Below the pieces are notes generated by a model, which was given only the letters and a program-made list of their open reading frames with translations, was not told the DNA's origin and did no database searches. Shown piece by piece: positions 19,084 through 29,184 of a stretch of 64,000 bases of DNA. The first letter of the stretch is position 1. Each line of letters begins with the position of its first letter. A program made the position numbers and the translations under genes. The stretch is from Stemphylium vesicarium (taxonomy: Eukaryota; Ascomycota; Dothideomycetes; Pleosporales; Pleosporaceae): positions 1 through 64,000 of the forward strand of contig QXCR01000151.1 of the NCBI GenBank assembly GCA_004380135.1, given 5' to 3'.

Positions 19084-19166
19084 CAGAATAATTTTAAGGA
19101 AACGATATCTCCTCTCTCCTAACGGAAAAGAGGGTGTAAATGGGAGTTCGAATCTCTCTATTCTGA
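19084..19166 (+). other. tRNA-like element directly upstream of nad2
   Basis: CAGAATA pairs perfectly with TATTCTG (discriminator A), and GGGAG-TTCGAAT-CTCTC forms a T-arm, but no normal D-arm is seen and a CCTCT/AGAGG stem closes a 13-base loop. It ends two bases before the nad2 ATG. It looks like a t-element or a much altered tRNA gene that could mark the 5' end of the nad2 mRNA. Confidence 0.45.
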
Positions 19167-19167
19167 T

Positions 19168-20898
19168 ATGTTACTAAATTCATTAATTTTATTACTGTTA
19201 TCTAATGCTATTACATCAAGACGAGACAAATCTATTCTTTATTCAAGAGCAACTATTACTATTTTACTTATTTCAGCTTTTATTGCATATGACAATTTAT
19301 ATCTTTTATTTTTGGCAAAAGGTGTAGGAATATTCGGTGGATTATTCCATACGACAGCTACTACGAATTTTTTCCACCTTTTTATCTTTTTAATAACTAG
19401 CGTTATCTTATTATTAACTTCATTTTACCCTAGAAAGGTTTGATTAAAAGAATATAGCAGCCCGGCTAGATTTTTATTTACAAAAATAATCTATTACGGA
19501 ACCTTACTTTTAAATAAAATGGGAGAACAGTTTAAAATTATAGAATACTCATTAATTATCTTATTTATTGTTACAGGAAGTGTTTTTCTAATTTCTACTA
19601 GTGATTTAGTATCCATATTCCTATCCATAGAACTACAAAGTTATGGACTGTATTTATTATCAACTATCTATAGAGACTCAGAACCCGCTACATCGGGTGG
19701 TCTTATGTATTTTTTACTAGGGGGACTATCATCCTGTTTTATACTATTAGGGACAGCGTTACTTTATGCAAATTCTGGTACGACAAACTTAGACAGCTTA
19801 TATATCATAACTAGCATATCTAATGTAAGTAAAGACAACCTTACGGGATTACTTTATTGATATAAATCTTACTATATACACATAAGTTTATTATTTATAG
19901 CTGTAGGATTTTTATTTAAAGTTTCCGCTGCACCGTTCCACTTCTGAAGTCCTGACGTATATGATGCTATTCCTACAGTTGTTACCACTTTTGTAGCTAT
20001 TATTGCCAAAATTTCTATCTTTATTTTCTTATTAGAGTTAGTTCATTATACTAGTAAACCAATACTAGACCTAGATTTTTCTTGAACTACAAGCTTATTG
20101 TTTAGTTCTCTTTTATCTTTAGTTATAGGAACTGTTGTAGGTTTAACTCAGTCTAGAATAAAAAGACTTTTTGCGTTTAGTACAATATCACACGTAGGAT
20201 TTATACTATTAGGTTTAAGTATACACACTGTAGAATCAACACAAGCCTTTATGTTCTATTTAATTCAATATTCCATCTCCAATTTAAATGCATTTATGTT
20301 AATATTAACAATAGGTTACTCTCTATATTGTTATGTAGATAATTCTAAGTCTACAAAGAGTATTGGAAAACAAGAAGATACTAATGAAAACAATGATAAT
20401 TTAAGTGATGTTAATAACTCTCCTATTCAGCTAATTGATCAGTTGAAAGGATATTATTATATAAATCCCGTATTAGCCCTAAGTTTAGGTATAACTTTAT
20501 TCTCTTTTGCGGGAATACCACCTTTAATAGGGTTCTTTGGTAAACAGATGATTTTAAGTGCAGCTATCGATAACGGGTATATTTTTATGAGCTTGGTTGC
20601 TATATTAACAAGTGTTATAAGTGCTGTATATTATTTAGCTATAATAAAACAAATTTTTTTTGATAGGCCAGATTACCTTATAAACGAGGAACTAAAGGAT
20701 TTTAATGCAGATGGTTTAATAACTGAAAAAAATTCTATTGTTAAAAAAGTTAATATTAAAATAAACAACATTGTTATATCAACCTCGTTAAGTTTATCTA
20801 TTTCAGTTATTACATTAGTAATAACATTATTTATTTTTATACCTGAAGAATTATTAAGTTTAGCTAATGTATTAGCATTAATACTTTTTAATTTATAA
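19168..20898 (+). CDS. nad2: NADH dehydrogenase subunit 2
   Basis: Proton-pumping membrane subunit of complex I; 576 residues, usual for fungal nad2, with about 14 hydrophobic helices. Conserved parts: FLSIELQSYGLYLLSTIYRD (19619 on), KVSAAPFHFWSPDVYD with TGA for W (19950), LVVGTVVGLTQSRIKRLFAFSTISHVGF-type TM segment (about 20120-20200) and FSFAGIPPLIGFFGKQM (20502 on). In-frame TGA occurs at 19441, 19858, 19945 and 20083. Its TAA is followed directly by the nad3 ATG, the usual fungal arrangement. Two broken copies of its 5' part lie at 13735 and 15916. Confidence 0.95.
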
Positions 20899-21321
20899 AT
20901 GACAAGTACAACTTTTTTCATTATTTTTATACCTATATTAGCTATTATATTATTAGCTGTTAATTTAATCTTAGCACCTCATAATCCTTACCAAGAAAAA
21001 GATAGTGTTTTCGAATGTGGTTTCCACTCATTTTTAGGGCAAAATAGAACTCAGTTTAGTGTTTCATTTTTCATCTTTGGATTATTGTTCTTACTTTTCG
21101 ACCTTGAAATTCTTTTAGTTTATCCTTACGCTGTAAGTACAAACACTAACGATATTTATGGTTTAAGTATAATGTTAATCTTTTTTGTGTTATTAACATT
21201 AGGTTTTGTCTTTGAATTAGGTAAAGGTGCTCTTAACATAGAGAGTAGACAATATACTTATAAAGAACAGGGTACTAGTACAAAAGTCTTTATAACCTTG
21301 GAACCAAACAAAGCAAAATAG
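20899..21321 (+). CDS. nad3: NADH dehydrogenase subunit 3
   Basis: Small complex I membrane subunit, 140 residues, with the conserved KDSVFECGFHSF segment (Cys of the loop that reports the active/deactive state) and the final helices FGLLFLLFDLEILLVYPYA and LLTLGFVFELGKGAL. It starts immediately after the nad2 stop codon, so both are surely one mRNA. The C-terminus after the last helix is about 20 residues longer than the helix requires. Two copies of its last helix are found at 16650 and 21465. Confidence 0.95.
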   Translation: MTSTTFFIIFIPILAIILLAVNLILAPHNPYQEKDSVFECGFHSFLGQNRTQFSVSFFIFGLLFLLFDLEILLVYPYAVSTNTNDIYGLSIMLIFFVLLTLGFVFELGKGALNIESRQYTYKEQGTSTKVFITLEPNKAK

Positions 21322-22092
21322 GATCTTTTACTCAGTTTTTATTCAAAAGTTTCAATTCTTATGTCCTTTGCAGAAGTTATTAAAATGATTCTCGTAAAGG
21401 AACAGACTTTTGGAGAAAACCTAAATCATTAGATGAATTTATGGTTTAGTTATTATGATGGTATTTTTTTTTGTATTATTGACTTTAGGGTTTATATTTG
21501 AATTAGGTAAAAAATATACTAACTATAGATGGTATACAAACCTCTTCAAATAGTAATGGGAAAATATCCACACCTCATGGATTTTTTAGTTTAAAAATAA
21601 AAAAATGAACCAGTATTGCGGCTAGAGTACATAAACAAACTTAGGTTTATTAAAGCCCTTTTTCCTCCCCGCAGTGGGAGTAAAGATTAAACAGAAATAC
21701 CCTAATTTTTTCTAATAATTTAGGTGGAAATTACGTCGAAAAAATAAGGGCGTCGTTTAGACAACTGGGTAAAAAAAAAGAAATATTCCATATTTCTTTT
21801 TTTTTAAGTGGAGCCGTAAAAAATAAAAAGAGATTAGTCCAATCTGGTAGAACATTTCTCTAAAACCAACTTTTATTCCCCTACTTTTTTTTTCATATAT
21901 CGTGATATATGAAAAAAAAGTTAAAGCATGCGGGGCAAAATAACTATAAAAAAATATAGTATAGCATATATATATCATAAATTTATATGTTTTTGCTCAA
22001 TTAGAGGTAATCGTAAAAGCAGCTAGCGTTAAAAATTATAATAGAAGAGCTATGCGGAATGTTTTGGTTGTGATTTTAAAAAAAGACGTATT
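21322..22092. other. Spacer between nad3 and cox3 with gene debris
   Basis: 21465-21530 is the second nad3 tail copy. 21708-21746 is an AATTTAGGTGGAAATTAC hairpin. 21769-21808 is the AGAAATATTCCATATTTCT hairpin. 21830-21875 looks like the 5' half of a tRNA (D-arm GTCC/GAAC) cut off by the next hairpin (21885-21920, CATATATCGTGATATATG). No complete gene. Confidence 0.55.
21465..21530 (+). pseudogene. nad3 tail copy 2
   Basis: Encodes FVLLTLGFIFELGKK, the nad3 last helix, 145 bases behind the real gene. It is closer to the copy at 16650 than to nad3. Confidence 0.65.
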
Positions 22093-25000
22093 ATGAATTT
22101 ATTATTAAATACCATGTTAAACTTAAATAGAAGTAATTTTCAAGCACATCCTTTTCATTTAGTATCTCCTTCTCCATGACCTTTATATACATCCATTAGC
22201 TTATTAAGCCTTACTACATCTGCAGTTTTATCATTTCATGGTTTTGCTTATGCAGAATACAATTTAATCGTTAGTTTAACATCTTTAATATTAGCTATGT
22301 CATTCTGATGAAGAGATGTGATAGCAGAGGGTAAAACGTGATTAAAAGGTACTATACTGTCTATTTATAATTTGAATATAGCTAAAGCTATTCCTATCGA
22401 AGATCTAGAAAAAGCTCTAAGTATTTATAAAGCTAATAATGATACTAGACTACTTACAAATAATAATTTGGGTTATTATTTAGCAGGTCTCTTAGAAGGA
22501 GACGGTCATATCTCTATTCCTGCTTTAGGTAATACAACTTTAAATCGAGTACTTAATCCTAGGATAGTTTTTACTTCACATATCAACAATTTAGGTATGT
22601 ACGCGTATATCCAATCAGAATTGGGTAATGTGGGACGTTTCCAAACTTCAGGTAAAAATGTTCTTCGTTATATTATTGGGGACAAAAATGGTATTATACT
22701 TTTTATTAATTTAATACATGGTAAACTTAGAACACCTAAAAATAAAAGATTTAATGATCTAATTAAATTTATTAATGCTAAATATTCTTTCCCCGGAGGC
22801 GGTTTATCAGAAAGTTTAATAGATAATTCCAATTTTACAAACAATAGTTGGTTTACAGGCTTTACTGAAGCTGATGGACATTTTGGGATTAAATATATCG
22901 AAAGCAAAGCTAAATCAGATTCTCGTAAAAGATCTGTTAATGAAAGCATTAGTCTTAAATTTAGATTGGATCAACGTTTATATGACAAGCCTACATCTTC
23001 TTCCATGAAACCTTTTATGGAAAGTTTAGCTTTATTTTTATCTTGTAATCTTAAAAGTTATACTAATAATACAGGCTCAGAAATATTATCTATAGGTGTA
23101 TCATCTATAAATAGTGTTAAATTTCTTATGGATTATTTTAATAAATATCCCTTATTGGGTAACAAGTTTAATGATTTTAAAAAATGAGAAATTGTCTATA
23201 ATATGATTATATCTAAGGAACATCTTACTGATAAAGGTAGACTAAAGATTAGATCTTTGATAGGAAAATTATAAAACTATAAAAAGATTATAAAAACAGT
23301 ATTGTTACATTTATGTGCTCTCTTAAAATTTAACTAATTGCTGGAAACTCTTATTATAATAAGACAATCAGCAGGAAACCAACGGATGGATAAATATCCT
23401 AGTAGGATCCTCAGAGACTATTTGTTAAAAATTAATACGTTAATAGTAGTATGTTTAACCTATTGATTAAGATATAGTCCAGTAAATATAGAAAATATTT
23501 ACTATTGACATATTTAGGTAATCACACCCTTGCTGTTCAAAGAGGGTTAAATCTTGGTGTTGGTTTATTTATAGTTTCTGAAGCTTTATTTTTCCTAGCT
23601 ATATTCTGAACATTTTTCCATAAATTAAGCACTTTGTGGGTAGGAACCAAATTCCGGGAAACCCCTAAAGCTCTAATAACTAATCTTTATAAGGAAACTT
23701 ATAAAGTGGCCCCATTAATGCCTGAGGGTACAGTAACATCATTAGAGATTCTTGACACAAATAAAGGAATGGGTAATCGCGGATCTAAACCAGATAGTCT
23801 TATATCTGTAAAAGAGCAACGAGTAGACGGTTCCTCAGTATTTTTTAAATACTGTAAGGTATACTCTAGGTGCCTGAGAAATTGGGTTTTTATACAATTA
23901 ATAAAATATGTTAATACTCTTTTTGAATCTATACAAAGATTCTATACTAAAATTTCTTATTATAATTCCCAAATATATTTATTTTCTATCCTTTGGGGAT
24001 GGTCCTCTAGTTTTTTTTTAGTAATTTCTCCAAGAAATTACGTCAAAAAAAACAAAAGGGCCAGACCTAATGATCAGTCCCCCTCAGGGACTAGTAAAGG
24101 AATGTCTTCTAACTTTAATTATGCTTCCACTAATGGCTTAAATCCTTATTATGTAACTGGTTTTACTGATGGGGAAGGATGTTTTTATGTAGGTGTTAGT
24201 TCTAACCCTAGATATAAAACGGCTTATAGAGTAAAAGCTGTTTTTCATATTGGTGTACATATAAGGGATCTTGCCTTATTAGAACAAATTCAATTGTTTT
24301 TTGGTGTAGGTACAATATCTAAATTAGGAGCGGAATCTGTTCAATTTAGAGTATCTGGTATTGAAAACTTAAAAGTTATTATGAATCATTTTGATAAATA
24401 CCCTTTATTAACCAATAAACAATCTGACTATCTACTTTTTAAACAAGTAGTAAATGATATGGAACAAGAAAGACATTTAACAGTAGAAGGTTTAAATAAA
24501 GTCATGTCAGTTAAAGCTGTTATGAACAATAAAGTAATGTCAGACAGTTTAAATCTAGCTTTCCCTGATATAGAGCCTATGTTAAGACCAGGTATTAAAG
24601 ATAGAAATATAAAAAGTCTACACTGGTTAGCTGGTTTCACAGATGCTGAAGGATGTTTCTTTATAGCATTGAAAAAATCTCCAAAATCTAAGTTAGGAGA
24701 AACTGTATGATTGAGATTTATTTTAACTCAACATGTTAGAGATGAAGAGTTCCTAAAAAGTTTCATTTCAACTTTAAATTGTGGTAGATATATACCTAAA
24801 TCAGGTTATGGTGAATTTATAGTTGAAAAATTTACAGATGTTTTTGATAAAGTGATACCCATTTTTGAAAAATTTAAATTACATGGTGTAAAATCCAAGA
24901 ATTATGAGGATTTCAAAAAAGCGGCTTTGCTTATTAAAAATAAACAACACTTAACTCGAGAGGGACTAGATCAAATTAAGAAAATAAAAGGAAGTATGAA

Positions 25001-28000
25001 TAAAAATAGAAAATATTAACATAGTTGTGTATAAAATTAAAAATTTAAAAACTTATCATGTTCTTTTCTATAAACAAAGCAACAAATAGTTTTTTAAACG
25101 AGTGCTCTTTCACCAGCCGTTGAGCTGGGTGCCATGTGACCTCCTCTAGGGATAGAAGCTATTGATCCTTTTGAATTACCGTTAATAAATACAGTGCTTT
25201 TACTGGCTTCAGGGTTTACTGTTACATATGCACATCATTTTTTAATTAACGGAAAAAGAGGTAAAGCTTTATATGGTCTATTATATACTATTATATTAGC
25301 AACTATATTCACAATACTACAAGGTGTTGAATATTCAGTATCATCATTCACTATTTCAGATGGAGCTTTTGGATCATGTTTTTACTTTGGGACAGGGTTA
25401 ATTCTAGCTCCTACTTTAAAAAATATATGAATGAAAATTAAAATATCTAACTATTCAACGGTTAAAGCTCAAGATAAGAGCTCTAACCTCATAAAAACTA
25501 CTAGTAATTTAAATCCTAATTGAGTAACAGGATTTTGTGATGCTGAATCTAGCTTTTCTGTTAGAATAGCTAAAGATGAAAAAAGGTTTAAATCTTTACG
25601 TATAGCACCCATTTTTACTATAGAACTACATGAAAAAGATTTTGATTTACTTAAACAAATAAATGCTTTTTTCACAGTAGGTACTATCATAAAAAGAGTT
25701 AAAAATGGTAATCCTAGCGAAATATATTCGGTTCAATCCATTAAAGCACTAAAAGATGTAATAATACCTCATTTTAACAAATATAATCTATTAACACAAA
25801 AAAGAGAAGATTTCCGTATGTTTTCTTTAGTAGTAGATATTCTTTACAATGGTGAACATAAAACTGAAGAAGGTTTAAACAAAATATTATCTTACAAAGC
25901 CTCTATAAGTAAAGGTTTATCAAAGTCATTATTAGATATGTTTCCCGATATTATACCTGCGGCAAGAAACCTAATATTACCTACCAAAGATTTTAATCCA
26001 TTTTGAGTAGCAGGGTTTGTTGACGGTGAAGGTTGTTTTTATGTAAAAACATCCAAGATCCATTCAGGGTATAAAGTAAGTCCGTATTTTTATATTGCAC
26101 AACATATACGTGATATAGATTTACTAAAAAATTTGGTAATTTATTTAAACTGTGGTTTAGTAGAAACTGTGAAAACTAGACCTACTCAATCTAGTTATGT
26201 AGTATATAAATTTAATGATATTACTAATAAAATAGTACCTTTTTTTGAAAAATACTCTTTAAGAGGAAATAAATTACTGGATTTTTATGATTTCAAAAAA
26301 GTAGTTAATATCGTAGGAGAAATTAATAAGTACGATGAACATAATGCTACATTAAAAGAAATTTTAGAAATAAAAAGAAACATGAATAGAAATAGATAAA
26401 TTAAATACATCAATATATTTATTAAAATAGAAAATGGGGTAAATAGCATGAAACTCCATCATTATTATAAGGCGCTGCCAATAAGATAATATGGACAATG
26501 TGCGGCGAAGCATGTATTTAATAAATTTATTAAAAATAAAGAGTTACACAAATAATAATCTTTATTTTGAGGGATACATGAAGCCTCAACGACTAGTAGA
26601 TGAGTACTTTATTTACAATAATTCTACCACGAACACCCCACATTTATAATAGTATTATTAAATACTTTATAAATGAAGACATAGTCTGAACCATTCTGAA
26701 AAAGAATGGATATAAGAGATAAAGAGCTCTTATGATAACAAATTTGTCCACGGATTCATAACAGCAGTCCCTCCCAATTCTTTTATGTCATTGGATAATC
26801 AATTTAGTGTAAAAAACAATTCAGTTCTTACTTTAGAATCAAATAAAAAATTCATTCATTTAGATAAGAATTTTATTGATTGATTAGTAGGATTTACCGA
26901 CGCTGAGGGTAATTTTAATATTAGTTTAAAAGGTTTACAAGGTAATAAATATAATAACTTAAATTTAACTTACCAAATTACTCTGCATATAAATGATTTA
27001 TATGTTTTAGAATATATTAGAAAGAGATTAAATTGTGGAAGTATTTCTAAATCAGGTGATAAATGTAATTATTTTGTAAATGATCAAAAATCACTAATAA
27101 ATGTTATAGTACCTATATTTAATTATAGAGAGTTAAAGAGTTCTAAATTCTTTCAATATTTGAATTTTAAAAAAGCAGTTCATTTATTAATAGATAAAAA
27201 CCATTTAACTCTTAAAGGTAGAATAGATATCTTACAATACTATCATGATATGAAACTTATAAATCAAAACTCTAAAGCTAGAGATAATATGATTATAGAT
27301 GAGTACTGATTAATAGGATTCACAGAAGGAGATGCGACTTTTAGTTCAAATAAATTAAAACCAAAAATAAAATATGAAAATCATATAAAAGAATTAGAAT
27401 TATTTAAAAGTATTTTAAATTACTTAAAACATGGTAATTTATATACATCCGATAGAAAGTCAGCTGGTTCTGTTATATTAGAAATTAATAATATTAATAT
27501 ATTAATGAACAGAATAATACCTATTTTTTCTAAAGGTATGTTGACTAAAAAATCTTTAGACTTTGAAGATTGATCTATTATAGTTAAAATTACTTATTAT
27601 GGGTACCATACTTTAGATGAAGGTAAAGAATTAATTCATCTCATTAAATCTAATATGAATAATTTTAGATTAAATCCTGATTTTCTTACAAACTATGATC
27701 AAAATAAAGCGTTAATCGAGCAAAAGTTAAATTATCTATTATCGTTGCCAAGCCCTTATGAAGTAAAAGAGGGAATTTTATTTTTAAGAGGTACTGATAA
27801 ATTAGTGTCGAAATTTTTTAAAATAAAAGTAGAAAATACTAATGGTAAGATACAATATTTTACTAGTATATCAGAGTGTAGCTTAAATCTTAACATACCT
27901 AGTAAAATAATTAAAAATTGTTTATTATCAGGTCTTCACCATAAAAATTACACGATTAAATTTGATACCATTATTGAATAGAGTTGACAGAAAACAGGAT

Positions 28001-28414
28001 AAATTGCATGGAACTCCTACTTCACCATTCATATGTGTTTATGTAGGACAATATGCAGCCAAGCATATATTTAATAAAATTAAAAGGAATATATGAAGGT
28101 TCAACGACTAGTAGGTGAGTACTTTATTTACAAAAAGCCTACCACGAAATCCTGCGATCATTTATTGATTGATGACATAGTCTGAACCCTTTTGAAAAGA
28201 AAGGGGAGGTAAGGGATAAGGAGCCCTTACGATAACAATTATTGTACATGTTATGATAGGTACAGCATTTTTAGCTGTTGGTCTATGACGTGTACTAGCA
28301 TATCATTTAACAAATAATCACCACCTTGGGTTGGAAGCAGGAATTCTATATTGACATTTCGTTGATGTAGTTTGACTGTTTTTATTCGTTTCTATTTACT
28401 ACTGGGGTTCATAG
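22093..28414 (+). CDS. cox3: Cytochrome c oxidase subunit 3, five exons
   Basis: Complex IV subunit III. Exons: 22093-22332, 23508-23621, 25101-25398, 26747-26755 (nine bases) and 28245-28414; total 277 codons with stop, 276 residues, normal size. Exon ends were set by protein continuity and by U before and G at the end of each intron. Markers: HPFHLVSPSPWPLYTSI, GNHTLAVQRGLNLGVGLFIVSEA, ALSPAVELGAMWPP, GTGFHGLHVMIGT (built across exons 3-5) and HHLGLEAGILYWHFVDVVWL. TGA is Trp in several places. All four introns carry LAGLIDADG genes in frame with the preceding exon. Confidence 0.93.
22333..23274 (+). CDS. LAGLIDADG endonuclease in cox3-i1
   Basis: In frame with cox3 exon 1, 313 codons to TAA at 23272-23274, through one in-frame TGA at 23185. 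It carries two catalytic motifs, YLAGLLEGDGHI (about 22474) and WFTGFTEADGHF (about 22852), the single-chain double-motif type that cuts an intronless cox3 to drive intron spread, and may also help splicing. The frame is intact. The mature protein is probably released by cleavage of the exon-fused precursor. Confidence 0.88.
22333..23507 (+). other. Group I intron cox3-i1
   Basis: Exon 1 ends GAGGGT, intron ends TTG before ACATATTTAGG. Core strings CAGCAGGAAACCAACG, CCTCAGAGACTA and AAGATATAGTCC near the 3' end are the conserved group I P, Q/R and S parts. Confidence 0.85.
23622..25019 (+). CDS. LAGLIDADG endonuclease in cox3-i2 with an in-frame hairpin
   Basis: About 465 codons, in frame with cox3 exon 2, ending TAA at 25017-25019 and reading through TGA at 24709. 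The first 120 codons overlap the intron core (KEQRVDGSS). Then comes a hairpin repeat translated in frame (SFFLVISPRNYVKKNK, about 24010-24055). Two catalytic motifs follow: YVTGFTDGEGCF (about 24149) and WLAGFTDAEGCF (about 24622). The same hairpin peptide occurs in the unrelated GIY-YIG protein of cox2-i1. The frame is intact, so the insertion is probably tolerated in the linker before the endonuclease domain. Confidence 0.87.
23622..25100 (+). other. Group I intron cox3-i2
   Basis: Exon 2 ends TTCCAT, intron ends AAACG before AGTGCTC. Core sequence overlaps the ORF (GGTAATCGCGGATCTAAACC, AAAGAGCAACGAGTAGACGG, about 23774-23835), as in other fungal introns of this type. Confidence 0.82.
25399..26399 (+). 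CDS. LAGLIDADG endonuclease in cox3-i3
   Basis: About 333 codons in frame with cox3 exon 3, ending TAA at 26397-26399, through TGA codons at 25429, 25519 and 26004. Motifs WVTGFCDAESSF (about 25517; one acidic residue is followed by Ser-Ser instead of Gly) and WVAGFVDGEGCF (about 26002). The altered first motif may reduce cleavage. Intact frame. Confidence 0.85.
25399..26746 (+). other. Group I intron cox3-i3
   Basis: Exon 3 ends ACAGGGT. The intron ends AATTTG before the nine-base exon TCCACGGAT. The 3' part (26440-26700) holds group I core strings including CGACTAGTAGATGAG and GACATAGTCTGAACC. Confidence 0.8.
26756..27981 (+). CDS. LAGLIDADG endonuclease in cox3-i4
   Basis: About 408 codons in frame with the nine-base exon 4, ending TAG at 27979-27981. 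Motifs WLVGFTDAEGNF (about 26881) and WLIGFTEGDATF (about 27307). After the second domain there is a C-terminal extension (KIQYFTSISECSLNLNIPSK) of the helix-turn-helix type seen in many HEGs. Intact. Confidence 0.85.
26756..28244 (+). other. Group I intron cox3-i4
   Basis: Begins TCATAACAGC after the micro-exon and ends TTATTG before TACATGTTATG. The 3' region (28000-28240) repeats the core strings of cox3-i3 (CGACTAGTAGGTGAG, GACATAGTCTGAACC), so the two introns are related. Confidence 0.8.
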
Positions 28415-28503
28415 TGTTATTTGATTTTTTTTTCTTAGCTTTTATGTATGTATGTATGGAGATAGTAATTACTTGTTTTTAACTACTCCATTTATATACC
28501 AAA

Positions 28504-28851
28504 AAAAGTTTTACATCTGATGGTAAGAACCATATAGATATAATGGAACCTAATTTTGGTTCAATGGGTTTACAAATTAGTCAACATGTTAATAATAGAC
28601 CTCTTAGGGAGATAGCTGACTATTTTAATACTAATATTAAAATAAATGCTCATGTTAAAGATGCTATCCAAATTACTGTGGGTGGTAAAAAGATATGAAA
28701 AGATGTTATTTCTCATCATTTCTTAACTTATCCATTACATGGTAGCAAAGTGGTACGTCTTACTAAATTACAACAAATTGCTTCATATTTAGATAGCGGA
28801 GTTCTTGTTAGAGATGGAAGAGTTCTTACTTTTAAACAAGAGGCTAAGTAA
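28504..28851 (+). pseudogene. LAGLIDADG C-terminal fragment behind cox3
   Basis: About 115 open codons ending TAA. SMGLQISQHVNNRPLREIAD and SHHFLTYPLHGSKVVRL match the second half of a LAGLIDADG domain (the 'Y-PL-G-K' strand before the last helix). The catalytic motifs are missing. It starts in an A-run, without Met. Remnant of a lost intron or a transposed HEG. Confidence 0.6.
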
Positions 28852-29184
28852 TTTATACTAATACCCTTAGTAATTCATACTAAAACCCTTTTTTCCTCCC
28901 CGCATGGGGAGGAAAAATAAAAAGATAATGAAAGGGATTAACTCAATTAGGAGTGCATTCGGGTTTTCTTTTTAGTTATAAAAAGAAAAGCAGAAGGTTA
29001 AGTGTTCAAATCACTTATTTCTCATTATTCTTTAAGTATATGTACTCATTCTAAAATATACTTTATAGGCTAATTAATATAACAAAATAATAGCAATGTA
29101 TTAAGGATGTACAATATTCTTAATTAAACTTATAACTTCCATTGCTTTGCCCTAATTTATACCAATAATTCATAATAACACTCT
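28852..29184. other. Spacer before rps3 with a broken tRNA-Val-like copy
   Basis: 28930-29024 resembles tRNA-Val at 573-645 (GATTAACTCAATTAGGAGTGC and GGTTAAGTGTTCAAATCACTT), but the anticodon region is replaced by a CTTTTT…AAAAAG hairpin. The rest is AT-rich. Confidence 0.6.
28930..29024 (+). pseudogene. tRNA-Val-like pseudogene
   Basis: The T-arm AAGTG-TTCAAAT-CACTT and ATTTCTC acceptor half match tRNA-Val, as does the D-arm region. The anticodon stem-loop is disrupted by a hairpin and the 5' acceptor strand no longer pairs. Confidence 0.55.

Noticed and set aside
28930..29024. Functional tRNA with hairpin intron
   Set aside because: The anticodon cannot be located and the acceptor is unpaired; treated as a tRNA-Val-like pseudogene.
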